Below are positions 32,111 through 44,200 of a stretch of 64,000 nucleotides of DNA, piece after piece (the stretch's first letter is position 1; the number at the start of each line of letters is the position of its first letter). The stretch covers positions 13,549,861-13,613,860 of the forward strand of contig CAKAKS010000066.1 in the NCBI GenBank assembly GCA_916700875.1, given 5' to 3'. The DNA is from Sebastes aleutianus (Eukaryota; Chordata; Actinopteri; Perciformes; Sebastidae). A program made the translations under genes and the position numbers. The notes below the pieces were generated by a model. It made no database searches. It saw only the letters and a program-made list of their open reading frames with translations, and was not told where the DNA came from.

Positions 32111-34186
32111 TGCTGATGATGATTTAATGATCATGGTGCTGGTTTTCTGATAAATGCAAGTAATTACACTGAATTGTTTTAAGGGGAAGTGCTTTTTGTA
32201 ATGTGTGTTTGAATGATAGGAGGCCGTGTTTGATGCTCGGCAATGGAAATTCCTTGCTCTGTAACGTATATTGGTGCCTTCAAATGGGGTTGAGTCCATA
32301 TGAACGCCCCCCCCTCTTGTGGTATTCACAACCTCGTAAGTGGAAAGTTTCTGAATGCTCAGAGTTTACGAGTTGTGACGTGTTTGTTGACGTCAGAAAT
32401 GGCCATGGAAGTTAGTTTTTTCAGTGCATAATAAGTTAATATATTGTAATTTTAGTCGTATTTTGTTTTTCTTCGTAATTATATAATAGGTCTGAGGAAA
32501 ATGTTGATATTCCCAACTGCCTAATCTTTTTCCTCTGTCATTATGTCTTTGCATTTCCTGCATTATGTTACCCACTTGCTAGCTTGCTAAATTGTTAGCC
32601 TCCGTGGCTTCTAGACGCCGATAGTGACGTTAATATTGCCGTTGCTTAGCAGCAGTGTTCTCACGACTTAACCACTTGAACGCCAAGCATATTGTTATAC
32701 ACAACGTGTCATGTTGTAAACACGAGCTCACTAGTTTCACTTGAAGGCACCATAAGACTATCAGATACTTAGCAAAAAAGAATGGGAATTAGTGGCAACT
32801 TTGACATGTTTCAGTGCGGATCTTTTGGTCTCTAGAAATTGTGAAATATGTTGCATTATATCAGTGATAAAGCTGTAAGAAAAAAAAACTGGATTTATGG
32901 AATTAACTTGAAAACACCATATAGTTAATTTGTTTGATGACAAGAATATATAGCCAGGACTTATGGAATTGAGATCTACTGTATTGGACTAAGTGGTTGG
33001 TGGTAAACTGTGCAAATAAAGTGAGTTTAGGTCAGTTTACCCACTGCAGGTGAAAATAAATGATGTTCCTAAAAAGCACCAGGCCTGCTCTCAGGTCTAC
33101 AGCATGAAAACATTAGACACCTTCCATTAATTTACCCCGTTTTTGCCCTTGCTTCTTTCTCCTGTGCTCAGCCTTCTTCCCTCTGTTCCTATGAGACTAC
33201 TGTAACTGCAATTGACTGCTAAAAGGGACTGCAGGGAAGAGCACTGAATACTAAGATGGCCAAGCCACACAGCCTACAGTACATTTCCATCCAACCCTCC
33301 CTCCCATGAATGGGCAGAAAGCTCCTGTTGAGTGATAGTGTAGCAGTTGTTAATGGACAATCGCTATTGCTGAACATCTGTCGGCATGCGGCTGATGGGA
33401 CCAGAATTTTAATAAGCTGCACATGTAAAGGTCTGATTGCAAAGTTTGGACTTAAGCATGAGTAACCAATGTGATAAATTGAGACTCGTGGGAAAAGTGA
33501 TTTGTTCTTGCGTCTTTCATGTAGCTTAATGAGCAATTAATACATGTGAAGACTGCAGAGCATTCATCTTTTGCTTCAATATGAATTTCTTTCCCTCTGC
33601 TTTAGTGGTAGTATATCTGAAATCATTTTTCCTCATTCCCATACTGCAATGTTTCTCAGCTGGCCATGTGCTCTCCAAATCAGTAATTATAGTGGGCTAT
33701 GTTTAGATAAACACCCAACCTGAATTTTCCTGCTATGCTCTCTCAATTTGACATCAAGCATTTAGACTTCTCTTCTAGTCAAGGACTTGCAAGATACTTA
33801 TACTGTATATATTTTTAGCTGCGACTAGCAGCTCTATTAGCTCACTCTGTCGGTCCACAACAATTTCCCCACCCTTTGATGGCCACCGTTTTTGCCCTAG
33901 GAAGCTGAAATTTGGCATGGAGTTCAAGTGTGTGGTGTTAAATTGTGTTTGTGTTCTTGCCAGTTGGAAAAAGGGTGTGTGGTAGCGAGAGTGGCCTGTA
34001 ACAAAAATGCATAACTTCGAAACGGATTCAGTACCATTGAAAAACTCATGAACCGTTTGTCGTAGGCATCATTGGTCTCAGCAGAGAGTTCCTGTTTCAA
34101 CTCATGGCTATTGTATGAAGGCTGGGACACGGTCTTGAACTGTGGGGTATGATACATGCACAGTGTAACTGGAGCTGCAAAGTTGG

Positions 34187-34456
34187 GAGGTTGATTGATT
34201 CATATTTGATCAGCACTGCCTAGTTTGACTGTTTGATCGGAGTTAGCCAGTGATTGCCTCCTGCTCAGAGCTCGGCTCTGATTGGTTGTTTTCCTCCTGT
34301 CTGTGAAATCTTGCAGATGCCATTAGGAGCACTGGAGGGCACCGGAGGACACCGGAGGATTACCTGTCTCATGCACTACTGTCAGGATATAGGGACCATT
34401 TTATAAAAAAAATGTTTTAATCGTATTTGCTCAATGTCTACCCACTGCTGCTTTAA
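34187..34456 (-). mobile_element. Family C fragment, reverse orientation
   Basis: Reads as the reverse complement of the left part of family C: ATATTTGATCAGCACTGCCT, GCCATTAGGAGCACTGGAGG and the end CTACCCACTGCTGCTTTAAG. Confidence 0.75.
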
Positions 34457-34562
34457 GGTCATATTTGCTTAGTGACCCCTCGGCAATCATCATGCCAAAT
34501 TTGGTGCTTGTATCACTATTTGCACGATTTGATTGAAAAATGTATGTTATCCGCTCCACTTA

Positions 34563-35745
34563 TCAGTGTTGCACTAAAATTGGGCACACCAGGCTACCTA
34601 AAGTGTAAAATCTGCCTTTAATCTCTGTGTGTGTGCGTAAAAAAGTGAGTTCCTTCACTGTATTATGGCATGACACGTGTAAAATGCTCTTAAAAAGCAC
34701 ACAAAGAGTCCTTGTATGACTAATTACACACACTGGTGTAGCGATTAGCTAATAGAGGCGATAAAGCACCTCCACCCTCAACATATAAACTGGGGAAAAA
34801 AAGTTCGGAAACTTGTGTTTGGTCGATTATTTCTCTGTTGTTACAATGCTAACTGGCATTGCATTTTACATCGTTGGATGATGTCCAACTCGTAAGGATC
34901 ATGCATTTGTGGGATGAGCAGCACAGCTGATTATGTGGGTAGCGCCCAAGAAAAATTTGCCAAAATGCTCTGCCAATGGTAAACAGTGTATTCTCCCGTT
35001 GGTATTGACTCTTGTTTTGAGTTGTTTGGTGGATTGGATGATTGAACTCTCTATCAGTAACAAGGAACAAACAAGACATATTGGCTATTTTACACTTTAT
35101 TCATTCACTGTATTCAGTTTTAACAGTCTCTTCTGCACTATATTCACTTTTTTGATAGTCGTGTATCACAGCTGTTACCCTGCACTATATTCAGTTTTAA
35201 CAGTTTTCTTCATCTCCTTGTATTTTTATATCTGGTATATTTTTTTGTACTTTGTATTTTGCACTACTAATTTTTTTACTGCCTTTTTACTAACATGTTT
35301 TGCACAATGGAACTGTGATGCTGGAAACTTGAATTTCCCTCGGGATCAATAAAGTTACTATCTATCTATCTATCTATCTATCTACCTATCTATTTATCTA
35401 ATTGTAAAATACACTAGGTTTTAAGTTGATCATACACTAATTAAACACACTGGTGTAGTGATTAACTAATAAAAAAGATAAAGCACTTCCAGCCTCAACA
35501 TAATGAGAAACAAAAATGAGCTATTTATGAGCCATGTGAACCACCGTCGAAAGACCAGACATTACTCACTAACATCAGTGTTGCACTAAAATTGGGCACA
35601 CCAGGCTACCTAAAAGTGTCAAATCCGCCTTTAAAAACTCTTGTGTGTGTGCGTCAAAAAGTGAGTACACCAATCCTTCACTGTATTACGGGATGACACG
35701 TGTATATGCACTTAAAAAGCACACAAAGAGTCCTTGTATGACCAG
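34563..35745 (+). repeat. Tandem duplication upstream of ncs1, interrupted by a LINE tail
   Basis: The head (TCAGTGTTGCACTAAAATTG to AAGCACACAAAGAGTCCTTG) occurs at 34563-34720 and 35575-35740. The tail (ACACTGGTGTAG and GATAAAGCAC, ending CCTCAACATA) occurs at 34730-34790 and 35447-35505. A LINE 3' end with (TATC)n at about 35100-35395 lies between them. Confidence 0.72.
35100..35398 (+). mobile_element. LINE 3' tail with (TATC)n microsatellite
   Basis: TTGAATTTCCCTCGGGATCA followed by ATAAAGTTACTATCTATCTA and further TATC units (about 35357-35395) is a typical CR1/L2-like fish LINE 3' end. No reverse transcriptase is left. Confidence 0.65.
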
Positions 35746-35749
35746 TGTG

Positions 35750-35980
35750 GTACCGCGACGTCAGTGTCTCCCTGCTGGCACTGAAGCTGAGCTGGTCGGG
35801 GCCAGGCAGCCAGCAGCAGCAGTGACGTCACTCCCTGTCGGCGGCATCAGAGCAGCACGGACGTTCCATTCCATCCGCGCGCAGCAGAGCAGCGAGTCGT
35901 TCCAGAACTCTGCGATAGGAGGAAGAAGACGTTGGTCAACGGCTCAACGGACGGCGACTTTTCCCGCTTCTATAGCTCAG
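35750..35980 (+). promoter_or_regulatory. ncs1: Probable ncs1 promoter and noncoding first exon
   Basis: A GC-rich, CpG-containing island in AT-rich surroundings. It has a full palindromic CRE TGACGTCA at 35823-35830 and a GACGTCA near-match at 35757-35763, no TATA box, and a good splice donor (CTCAG|GTAAAG) at 35980/35981. It is 2.2 kb upstream of the ncs1 start codon in the right orientation. CREs fit a neuronal, activity-regulated gene. The transcription start and its link to ncs1 are inferred. Confidence 0.5.
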
Positions 35981-36194
35981 GTAAAGTCGCCTTATTTTTT
36001 ATCATGGACACGCTTTTATTAATTTAGAGGTGTTTTTTTTAATTTTTTTTTAGTTAACTCGCTTCAAGGAACAGCGTGGGTACCAAACGTTGCGAGTACA
36101 ATGACTACTAGCAAGCTCTCCCCGCACTAGCTGCTGTGCTGTAGCCATAAAGTGTGTGTTGTTGCTATGGTAGTGCTGCCAGGCAACGTCCCAC

Positions 36195-36216
36195 CTGCTG
36201 CTGCTGCTGCTGCTGC
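36195..36216 (+). repeat. (CTG)7 trinucleotide run
   Basis: Seven CTG units in the presumed first intron of ncs1, about 215 bp after the candidate first-exon donor. Not in a supported coding frame. Confidence 0.8.
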
Positions 36217-36439
36217 GACTATATGTTTCTTTATCAACCCAAACAAATATGAATATATTATAATGTGCCCTTAAGTCCTTTATCCCTTCTGCTGTTAAGC
36301 TGCTGAACATAGACCATACCAATTTTTAAATGACTGTTATTTAGAGGAATTTTAAGATATGTTGTTTTTATTTCTTATTTTTTGGCTTTTATTGCAATAA
36401 TCCTATGTATTTATATGGTTCTTATTGTAACTTGTCCCT

Positions 36440-36592
36440 CCAACTTGCCCCATGCCTTTTTAATATATATTTTTTTCCTTTGACTTGACTAATTATTGGT
36501 TGTCTGTTGTATGTATGATGTATGGACTGGGAATGCTACAAATGAATTGCCCCCCTTGGGGATGAATAAAGTTGTCTGAAGTCTGACAAAGC
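36440..36592 (+). mobile_element. LINE 3' tail
   Basis: The end CTTGGGGATGAATAAAGTTG followed by TCTGAAGTCTGACA resembles the 3' end of a CR1/L2-like LINE. Truncated and non-coding. Confidence 0.5.
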
Positions 36593-36986
36593 CCCATTCT
36601 TATGTGTTAATTCAGCCATTCATTTGCTGTGTTTTTAAGTGTGCGTCAGAGTGTGTTTTAGTTGTGCTGTTTTTCTCCTAGCCAACTGTTTTCACAAGAC
36701 GTGAATCGACCATTCCTAAGACTTTTAACGCTACACTCATTGAAATTGTGCTAATTTAAAGCATTTTACTTTTTAAAAAAAAACTCCACATTGTGCCTTT
36801 CCAGTGGGCTAATATTCAGCAGCTTTAGCAGACAGTAGAAAGGTCGTCTGTTTTTAGTGCTTTTCCAGTCAAGTGCTCATGTGTCTGTTGCTCTAGGTGA
36901 CAACAACACACAGCCCGTTTCCATTAAAACACAGCAACTGCTTATCATTCCCTTTTCTAACTGCTGTCTTGTCTGTTTATTTTCAG

Positions 36987-37108
36987 TGTCTAAGTAACAC
37001 ACCAGGACCACAAGGCTCGAGCGAACACAAGATGGTGATTACCAGCGTGGCATCCCTCAGAAGGACATTGCCGGCCATGGACACGGAGAACAGATGTTCG
37101 CAGTGAAG
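36987..37108 (+). other. Candidate alternative 5' noncoding exon of ncs1
   Basis: A segment of 122 nt is bounded by a strong pyrimidine-rich acceptor (TCTGTTTATTTTCAG) and a donor (GTGAAG|GTAGCC). It contains ATG triplets whose frames close quickly, so if used it would be 5' UTR with short upstream frames. No homology supports it. Confidence 0.25.
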
Positions 37109-38219
37109 GTAGCCTAGCGCATACAGTAGTTTTCCTCATTCTGTGGCTTATAGAGACAGCTGCTGTGGTTAGGCATCGGTGCATTGCCAACACTAGGCAG
37201 GCCGATACAAAGAAATTCCATTATCCCTCATCTCCTGTCTGCTGTGACAGAGAGGAGGAAATCACCATATACCATGCTGTCGTGAGGCCAGGAAGAAGGA
37301 GGGAGAATTATGAGTCAGAATGGAGAAGAAAAGAAAACTGTCACTCTTCAAATCCTCCTCTAAGCTTGGTAGACAGCTCGCACACTTATTTTAAGAGCAA
37401 GACCAGATCTCTTTTCAGCATGGCATCCAGAACCGTGTGGATACCTTGCCTCTTTTTGCTTTCCAGAAATTATTACCGAAACATTTTCCACTTTTCTTAA
37501 ACTGTTGCGTCTGTATACATGTCAGGGATTAGAGTTAACGCTTTTGAGTGAGAGCAAAGTGCAGCGGGGTGCATCCAAGGCGAGCTCTGTTCATTGTATT
37601 TTAGTTTACACACCTCCTTATCTCAGCTGTCAAGAGGGAGGATTCTTTTCTACAGTAACTTACCCAGAGCAATAGAGATAGTGGTGGGAAAGGAGGAGGG
37701 GGTGGGAGGAGTGAGAAGAACAGAGAATGACTGTGAGGGAGTGAACGTGCTTAACCCAGCCACTGAGTGACTCTTGTATCCAAGGACGAAGGTAGCAACG
37801 CATCCAAACGCCACTCTTCGCCCACGGACTGCTATGAAGAAATGAGGCGAGCACATAGGCACTCAGCGGCGCTCGTATAGACTCAACAACCTGCCAGCCC
37901 TTCTTCACAGGGCCCCTGGGGTTTGACTCGCCTGTCTGGAGTGCCAGGGCTGATGATGACTGAGCAGATCATGACCGCAGCTAGAGTGAACTACACAGAA
38001 CGATAGATTCATTTAGCTTGAATGGGAGTTTCCTTTTTTCTTTTCTTTTTTACAAAACAAAACAAAAGCGTGTTTCCCTTATTTCACTGGTGTTCTTGCA
38101 CCTAAACTGGCCCACTTTTGTGTATGTTTTTGGCAGAGGAGTAGACCGGAGAGGAGGTAGTAACAGGTCCTGCGTGCCAACTAAGGTGGGCTTGGAGGTG
38201 TGGAGGAGAGCTGAAGATC

Positions 38220-41200
38220 ATGGGCAAATCAAACAGCAAGCTCAAGCCAGAGGTGGTGGAGGAATTGACAAGGAAAACCTACTGTGAGTACCTTTTCTTT
38301 TTGCTTTTCTTTGGGGAAACAAACTCTTTTCAGCTAGCCTGTATAAGGATAAAGGACCATTCAAGACTATACAGTGTGTGATAGGACACCATTAATTATC
38401 ATATTTTCCACTCACTGTGTTCCATACAGGCTGTACAGTAAATAACCCTGTCTGCTGTGCTGGGAAATATTGAGATTCTTCACCAGTATTTCGTTGTCGA
38501 CAAAACAGAGCTACAACTAAATGTCAGCTGGGAATATAGCTCCCTGTGTGATTTAAATTTACATGTGTCGCAAATTGTGATTAGTTAAGGTCTGGCAAAA
38601 GTTGCAATCAGCATCTTTAAATCACGCTGAAGGGAATTTATGAATATATAAATGCTGAGTTTCTATCAGCTATTGAGCAGGGGATTTTAGAGATGAGGAT
38701 GTGGTTTTATATGCAGGTCATGGACCCTCTGTATAATTTCATATATAGACAGAGACAGAGATTGATAGATATAGAATATAAACAGAGCCTAATTGAAATG
38801 GTGGGATTGGGTCTGCTCTGCAACATTGCAAGTACATGGGATTGTGTTGTTCCTGTCGACTTGTCAAGGCATTGCAAACTGACAGCATTTGCTTTTCTCA
38901 CCTTGCTCGCACTACCCTTATTCATTAACGATCCCCTGCTGAACAAAAATGATCCCCACCCCCCCACATTTTTCAATCAAATTTGACCAGAGATCACATT
39001 TATAATTACCACAGCGACGTCTGTTCGCAAGACACTATATTAATCATTTATGTGTTGTTTCCGGCGCACAGAGTTATTATTATTACTTGAGCAGTGCAGT
39101 GTGCAGGTGTGGGTGGGAGTTGACATCCATTGGCTGCTTAATGACAGTGTTATTTGTGTGGTGGGTCTCTCCACAGCAGAGCCGTGGAAGGCTGTTGTGG
39201 CAGGAAATTGCTGTGGAGGAAGATTGGGCTTCGTGCTGGGCTGGGCTGCTTGCTGCTGTCCTCTACTCACTCTCTCTCGCTCTCTCTCTCTCTTTCTCTC
39301 TTACCCTTTCGCCCTGTCTCCTTCACTTTATCCCCTAATTGCCCTCTTTGAGCTGGGAATGGAATAGTATAATTAGGATCTTATCTGGTTAGCATCGCTG
39401 AGAGGGGCACCAAGCTTTCTCTCCCAGCTTGATCATTCTCCCTTTCTCTGTTGTTGCCTGACTTGACTATCATTTCTGCTTTCCTTGTTGTCTCTTTCTC
39501 TCTCCCATGAGAAGCTCTGTCTGCCATTTTAGTCTACGCTTTCCTTCGGTTCTTGACAGATTGGGGACTTTGTAAATTTATATGTGCCTATGTGTCTTTT
39601 TCTTATTTTCCAGTGGTAGAAGAGGTAGGGTGTTTTTTTCCCACCAAATTATGCCCTCTGTGTTGACAGGCAACTAACAAGGCCAGGCCAGAAATAAGGC
39701 CTGATTAGTTCAAAAGATGTCTTTCTTCTGCTGTGTTGTAGGTTTGAGAATGCATCTTCATAAGAAAATTATTATGACCTTGTATTTTAAATAAAATGCT
39801 TTCTGGCCAAAGACCAACCTTGAGCTGTGCCAAGGCTCCAGCTAGCCGGTGTTTTTCCTGTTCTTAATAAAAACTGTGGAAACTGGTTGCAGCCTCACCT
39901 GTACTTAATTCCAACCAGAAATGCTTTTCCAAATGACTGTTCTGGCATCACATGGAAATACCAGCAGTTATTAAAATGTCTGCAGGATGTAGGCTTGGCC
40001 CACGTAATGGCATTAGGGATGGCATGAGAACCGATACTTAGGTACCAAGTCGATGCCAAAATTCGGAAAATGTGACGGTACTTGTTTTTCTACAGTACCG
40101 AGGATCAAGACTAACGGTGACCCGATGCCCCGGGGACGTTACAAAATTTCCCTGATAATGCTACATTGTGAACAACAAATCTGTGTTGGAAGAGAGCTAG
40201 TTAACGTTAGCTCTTTAGCAGCTGGTGGGCAGCACAGTCCTGCTTGGCTAAATAACGGAGCTAACCACTAACATTAACAGAGTTTGCATTGAGTTACATT
40301 ATGATGCGTTCAAGCTCTATTAGGTTAAGAGGGTTAAAAAATGTTGTATTCGGCAAAGTTAAATTATAACATTATCATGATGTATTCATATTAGGGCTGT
40401 CAATTAACAACACAAAACAATGACAAATATTGTCCAGAAACCCTCACAGGTACTGCATTTAGCATAAAAAACATGCTCAAATCATAACATGGCAAACTCA
40501 AGCCCAACAGGCAACAACAGCTGTCAGTGTGCTGACATGACTATGACTCGCCCAAAACACCAATGGATTCCTTAGGTTTTCTAGTTGATGCCAGTATCTT
40601 CACTACGTTTAAAACTGAGCCCGCTACAACCTAAAAATCGCAAGTTGTGTTAATGTGTTAAAGAAATTAGTGGCGTTGAAACAAATTTGTTTTAACATGT
40701 TAATCGCTCTAACTTTGACAGCCCTAGTTCATATGTAATGGCGAGATACTTGAGGCGGATCATCAGGGATTAATAATAAATTTACAAAAAAACAGTATAA
40801 TGATAATAAAGGTGTGTATGTTAAAGTACATGGGATTTATTGTTTTATTTTTGTTTTCAGCCGTGGTATTGAATTGGGTGTCGAGAGTTGTGGAATTTCT
40901 CTGGTATTGGTATCGCCCACAAAATTTCTGATGTCGTGACATCCCTAAATGTCATGATGCTTTTGCAAGTTGTCAAAGCCATGAAGAGTCTCACAGTGAC
41001 AGAATACAAGCTGGATGTGTTCTCGCACACCCTGCAGGGTCAGCCAGTTGAGTGGGCCCTGCACTCTTCTGCAATGGGCTGATTGCATTATTGCCCATCG
41101 CCTCTGACGGACTTATGTAATAAAACATTTTATTAAATCGTAGCCATGGTGAATTGCCTCAATTTTTGACTACATTGTCTTTTGAGGCCAATTTAATGGT

Positions 41201-44200
41201 AGCTTGGCTTGGCTGACAATCGTGAGATTGACCCTGACATTTATTGCCCAAGAAAGGGTCACATGATGGGTTTTCATGGTGAAATGCTGAGCAGAACGAA
41301 TCGAGGCCGAGAGATATGCAGGCGAGGGCTACCTGACCTGACCTGACCCATAGCCTCTGTATGATTTTGCTCCAGCGCTGCAGTAGACACATTATGGGAT
41401 ACACATGTAGATCTCATTGTAGAGTGTTGGATAATTTGATTTTAATTCCCCAGAAATGTCTTATTTGTGACTGAATGTGCATGAAACTCCCTTTGTTTCC
41501 CTGACTGTATAACTTTGCAGTAACCATGACTATGAGTTGCTTAAGGTTAAACATTACAGTAGGAGACATTATCGATTAACTAACTGGCTGTTTGCTGTAT
41601 TTATAAGGCAATTGCTTTGCCCCAGGCCCAACAGAAGTGGTACAGTAGTAGACGGCATCTATCCTCAGACTTTTACCGTGGCATGAATTCAGCAAGTCTC
41701 TCTCAAAGGACCACCTGGTTAAACTAATGCTATTGATTTCCAGCCCTTGTTTTCATTAGCAACCCCAGGAGGCAGAGAGGCCGAAAATGGCTGTGGTTAC
41801 TTGAGAGAAAGTAAAGAGACGAGGGAAATCCATGAGGAATCAGTTGATTAGATGCTGGCAGATAACGGCATTTTGTGTGGGCGTGATAGCACATCCTGCC
41901 TCCTAAACTGTTCTTTCTTAAAATCTGTGGCTGACCTTCATTCCCTCAGCCTTGTTTTATCTTTTTGTAGCTCCCTGGGGTTTACTCCCACTTGTCCTTT
42001 ACTGTCCTGGCCAGCAGAAAAAGATATTCATCTCCTCTTGATAGTATGCTAGAATCGATGAATTAAAATCATGGCTTTTGTCCAATAACTGCACGTTGAC
42101 ATCGTTGAGTGTGAATATATGTAAGGATTGGGCCAAGATAATTAACGATGCTACTACTTGGCTCCTTTAACAACAAGCTACTTTTCTTGTAGGACAGCCA
42201 ACGTTTTCCTCTAAGCTAATGTCACTCTTTATTTCTCTTACAGTTACAGAGAAAGAGGTGCAACAGTGGTAAGTGTGTTTTTTTTTCTCCATTCCTGATG
42301 TAAGCATGTTGTGGCAATTGTGTTTTCATTGTCAAACCTCCAGTGGTGGAAAGCAACAAAGTACATTTACTCAAGTACTGTACTTAAGTACAATTTTGAG
42401 GTACTTGTATTTTACTTCAGAATTTCCACTTTCTACTTCTCGTCCACTACATCTCAGAGGGAAATATTGTACTTTTTTTATCTCCACTACATTTATTTGA
42501 TAACTTTAGTTACTTTGCAGATTAATAATACAAAATATAATCAACTGATAAATTATGTTGTAATATTAGATTAAGATGAAACTTTATTGATCTCCGGGGT
42601 GAACTACCCAGTAGTATATAAAGTAAGTGAAGTGTTGAACAAATAGAATATCCCAAAAATATTAGTAAAATAGCAGAAAATATTACCAAATTGACAAAAA
42701 TTTACAAAAGAAATTGTAAAATTTCCAAAATAATATCAGTAAAATATCCCAAAAACATTTGTAAAATATTAATTAATTATCAGACAAAAAATCTAAAATA
42801 TCCCCAAAAATTACAAGCTCCATCTTTACTAGCTGTAACATTAAAGTGGTGAACACATTAATGCATCAATAATTATAATCCAATAATATAATATAGATTA
42901 TTCTGCATAATGAGTACTTTTACTTTTGGTACTTGAAGTATATTTTGATCCTAATACTTTTGTACTTTTACTAAAGTAAGAATTTGAATGCAGTACTGTT
43001 ACTTGTAACAGTGTATTTTTACACCGTGGCATTGTTACTTTTATTGAAGTACAAAATGTGACTGCAAACCTCACTTGTCTTGACACACTTGCAAAACCCA
43101 CTTTGATATATTTTACCCAGGATTGAGTTTCTTGAGTCCGCGGATAGTGTATTTACATTTTGTTTGATAGTTGATTTGAAGCCGTTTCCCTCACCCCACC
43201 CTGAAGAGAAGATGCGTTCTGAAAATAGAATGACTTTGGAGTCTTCCTGAGGCTGAATGACTTTGAAGGCTGATAACACTGATACAAACATTTCCATGAT
43301 GCATTCCTCAACAACCTTTTTTTTGCTCTGTTTGGTAAAGGGATGTCTGATAACAGAAGAATGGCCCGGGGTGCATAAGGTTGTTCCACTTTCAGGCACT
43401 TAATCGCTACACTGCCTAGAGAGCCTCCACAAGGTTGCCGATTAGTAATCCTCCCCGTTGGATTCTGCACCTATTATTCAGTGTGACCTGCGCCGGCCCG
43501 CCTTGCAGAGGTTTCGCCTTTGTCTGATACCAGCTTGCACTCGCAGTGTTCTAACATGTACTTACATATACTTATTCATGAAACAGAGACACCTCAGACC
43601 ACGATACGTCACAAGACTGTGGTGAGAGCGATCATTACTGTTAAGGTGTGAATTTCTGATCGTTTTTCCGAAGGCCCAATTTGACAGCCACTGGCACAGG
43701 GATAAGAGACAATGCACCTTCATTTCCAGAGATGATTCAAGCATGAGCGTAGCCATCGCTTTTGTTTGCTGCATGCTGCTCTTGGGCTATTGTTTCTTTG
43801 GAAATGAAAAACAAAGAATAGCGTACATCAGAAGAGGGAGCACTGTAATAAAGTGATCACTGTTCCGTGTTCACACTTCAGTTCTCCTGCTTTGGTTTTG
43901 CATTTCACGACCTAATTCTGCATGCATGAAAAGAGCTCTGTCTCCGGAGCTAGGTGCTGTTCATGTCCCCTGTTAGGGGGTGTACGGTGGGAAGGATGCA
44001 GGGCACATTCACAGCCACGCAGTAGCATTATATATCACCGGGTATTGGCAGGTCAAGACGAGCCTCCGAGCTGGCCCGTCTCTGGGGCTGACTTGAGTGC
44101 ACTGGGGTGGAATACCCCCCACCCCTCTTAAACCTCCTCTCCTCCGGCTGTGCAGCCAGCTAGCTCACCATCACTCTCGCTGTCTTTCACAGCAAAGTTA

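Larger units (their letters stand above)
28971..35745. other. Intergenic region between adamts13 and ncs1
   Basis: No gene is recognised in 6.8 kb. The first few hundred bases must hold the adamts13 promoter. About 30470-31015 is a fish repeat ending GGTGAGTCCCACCCCTA and containing a reversed family F fragment. About 31250-33600 lacks recognisable repeats and has AT-balanced, motif-dense sequence that could be conserved noncoding DNA. 34187-34456 is a reversed family C fragment, 34563-35745 holds a tandem duplication split by a LINE tail. The longest open frames are short and not supported. Confidence 0.5.

Noticed and set aside
34933..35352. Hydrophobic 139-codon frame upstream of ncs1
   Set aside because: Its aromatic, membrane-like look comes from T-rich LINE 3' tail sequence; it ends in the LINE tail and has no homology.
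28971..35745. A hidden protein gene between adamts13 and ncs1
   Set aside because: No exon with both splice signals and a recognisable domain on either strand; longer frames coincide with repeats.
35645..36022. 125-codon frame over the CpG-rich block
   Set aside because: It crosses the tandem repeat, promoter-like sequence and the candidate donor at 35980; more likely noncoding exon 1 than a protein.
43019..43470. Two overlapping open frames of 105-126 codons on the - strand in ncs1 intron 2
   Set aside because: They start inside a transposon relic, have no family signature and no splice signals in phase.
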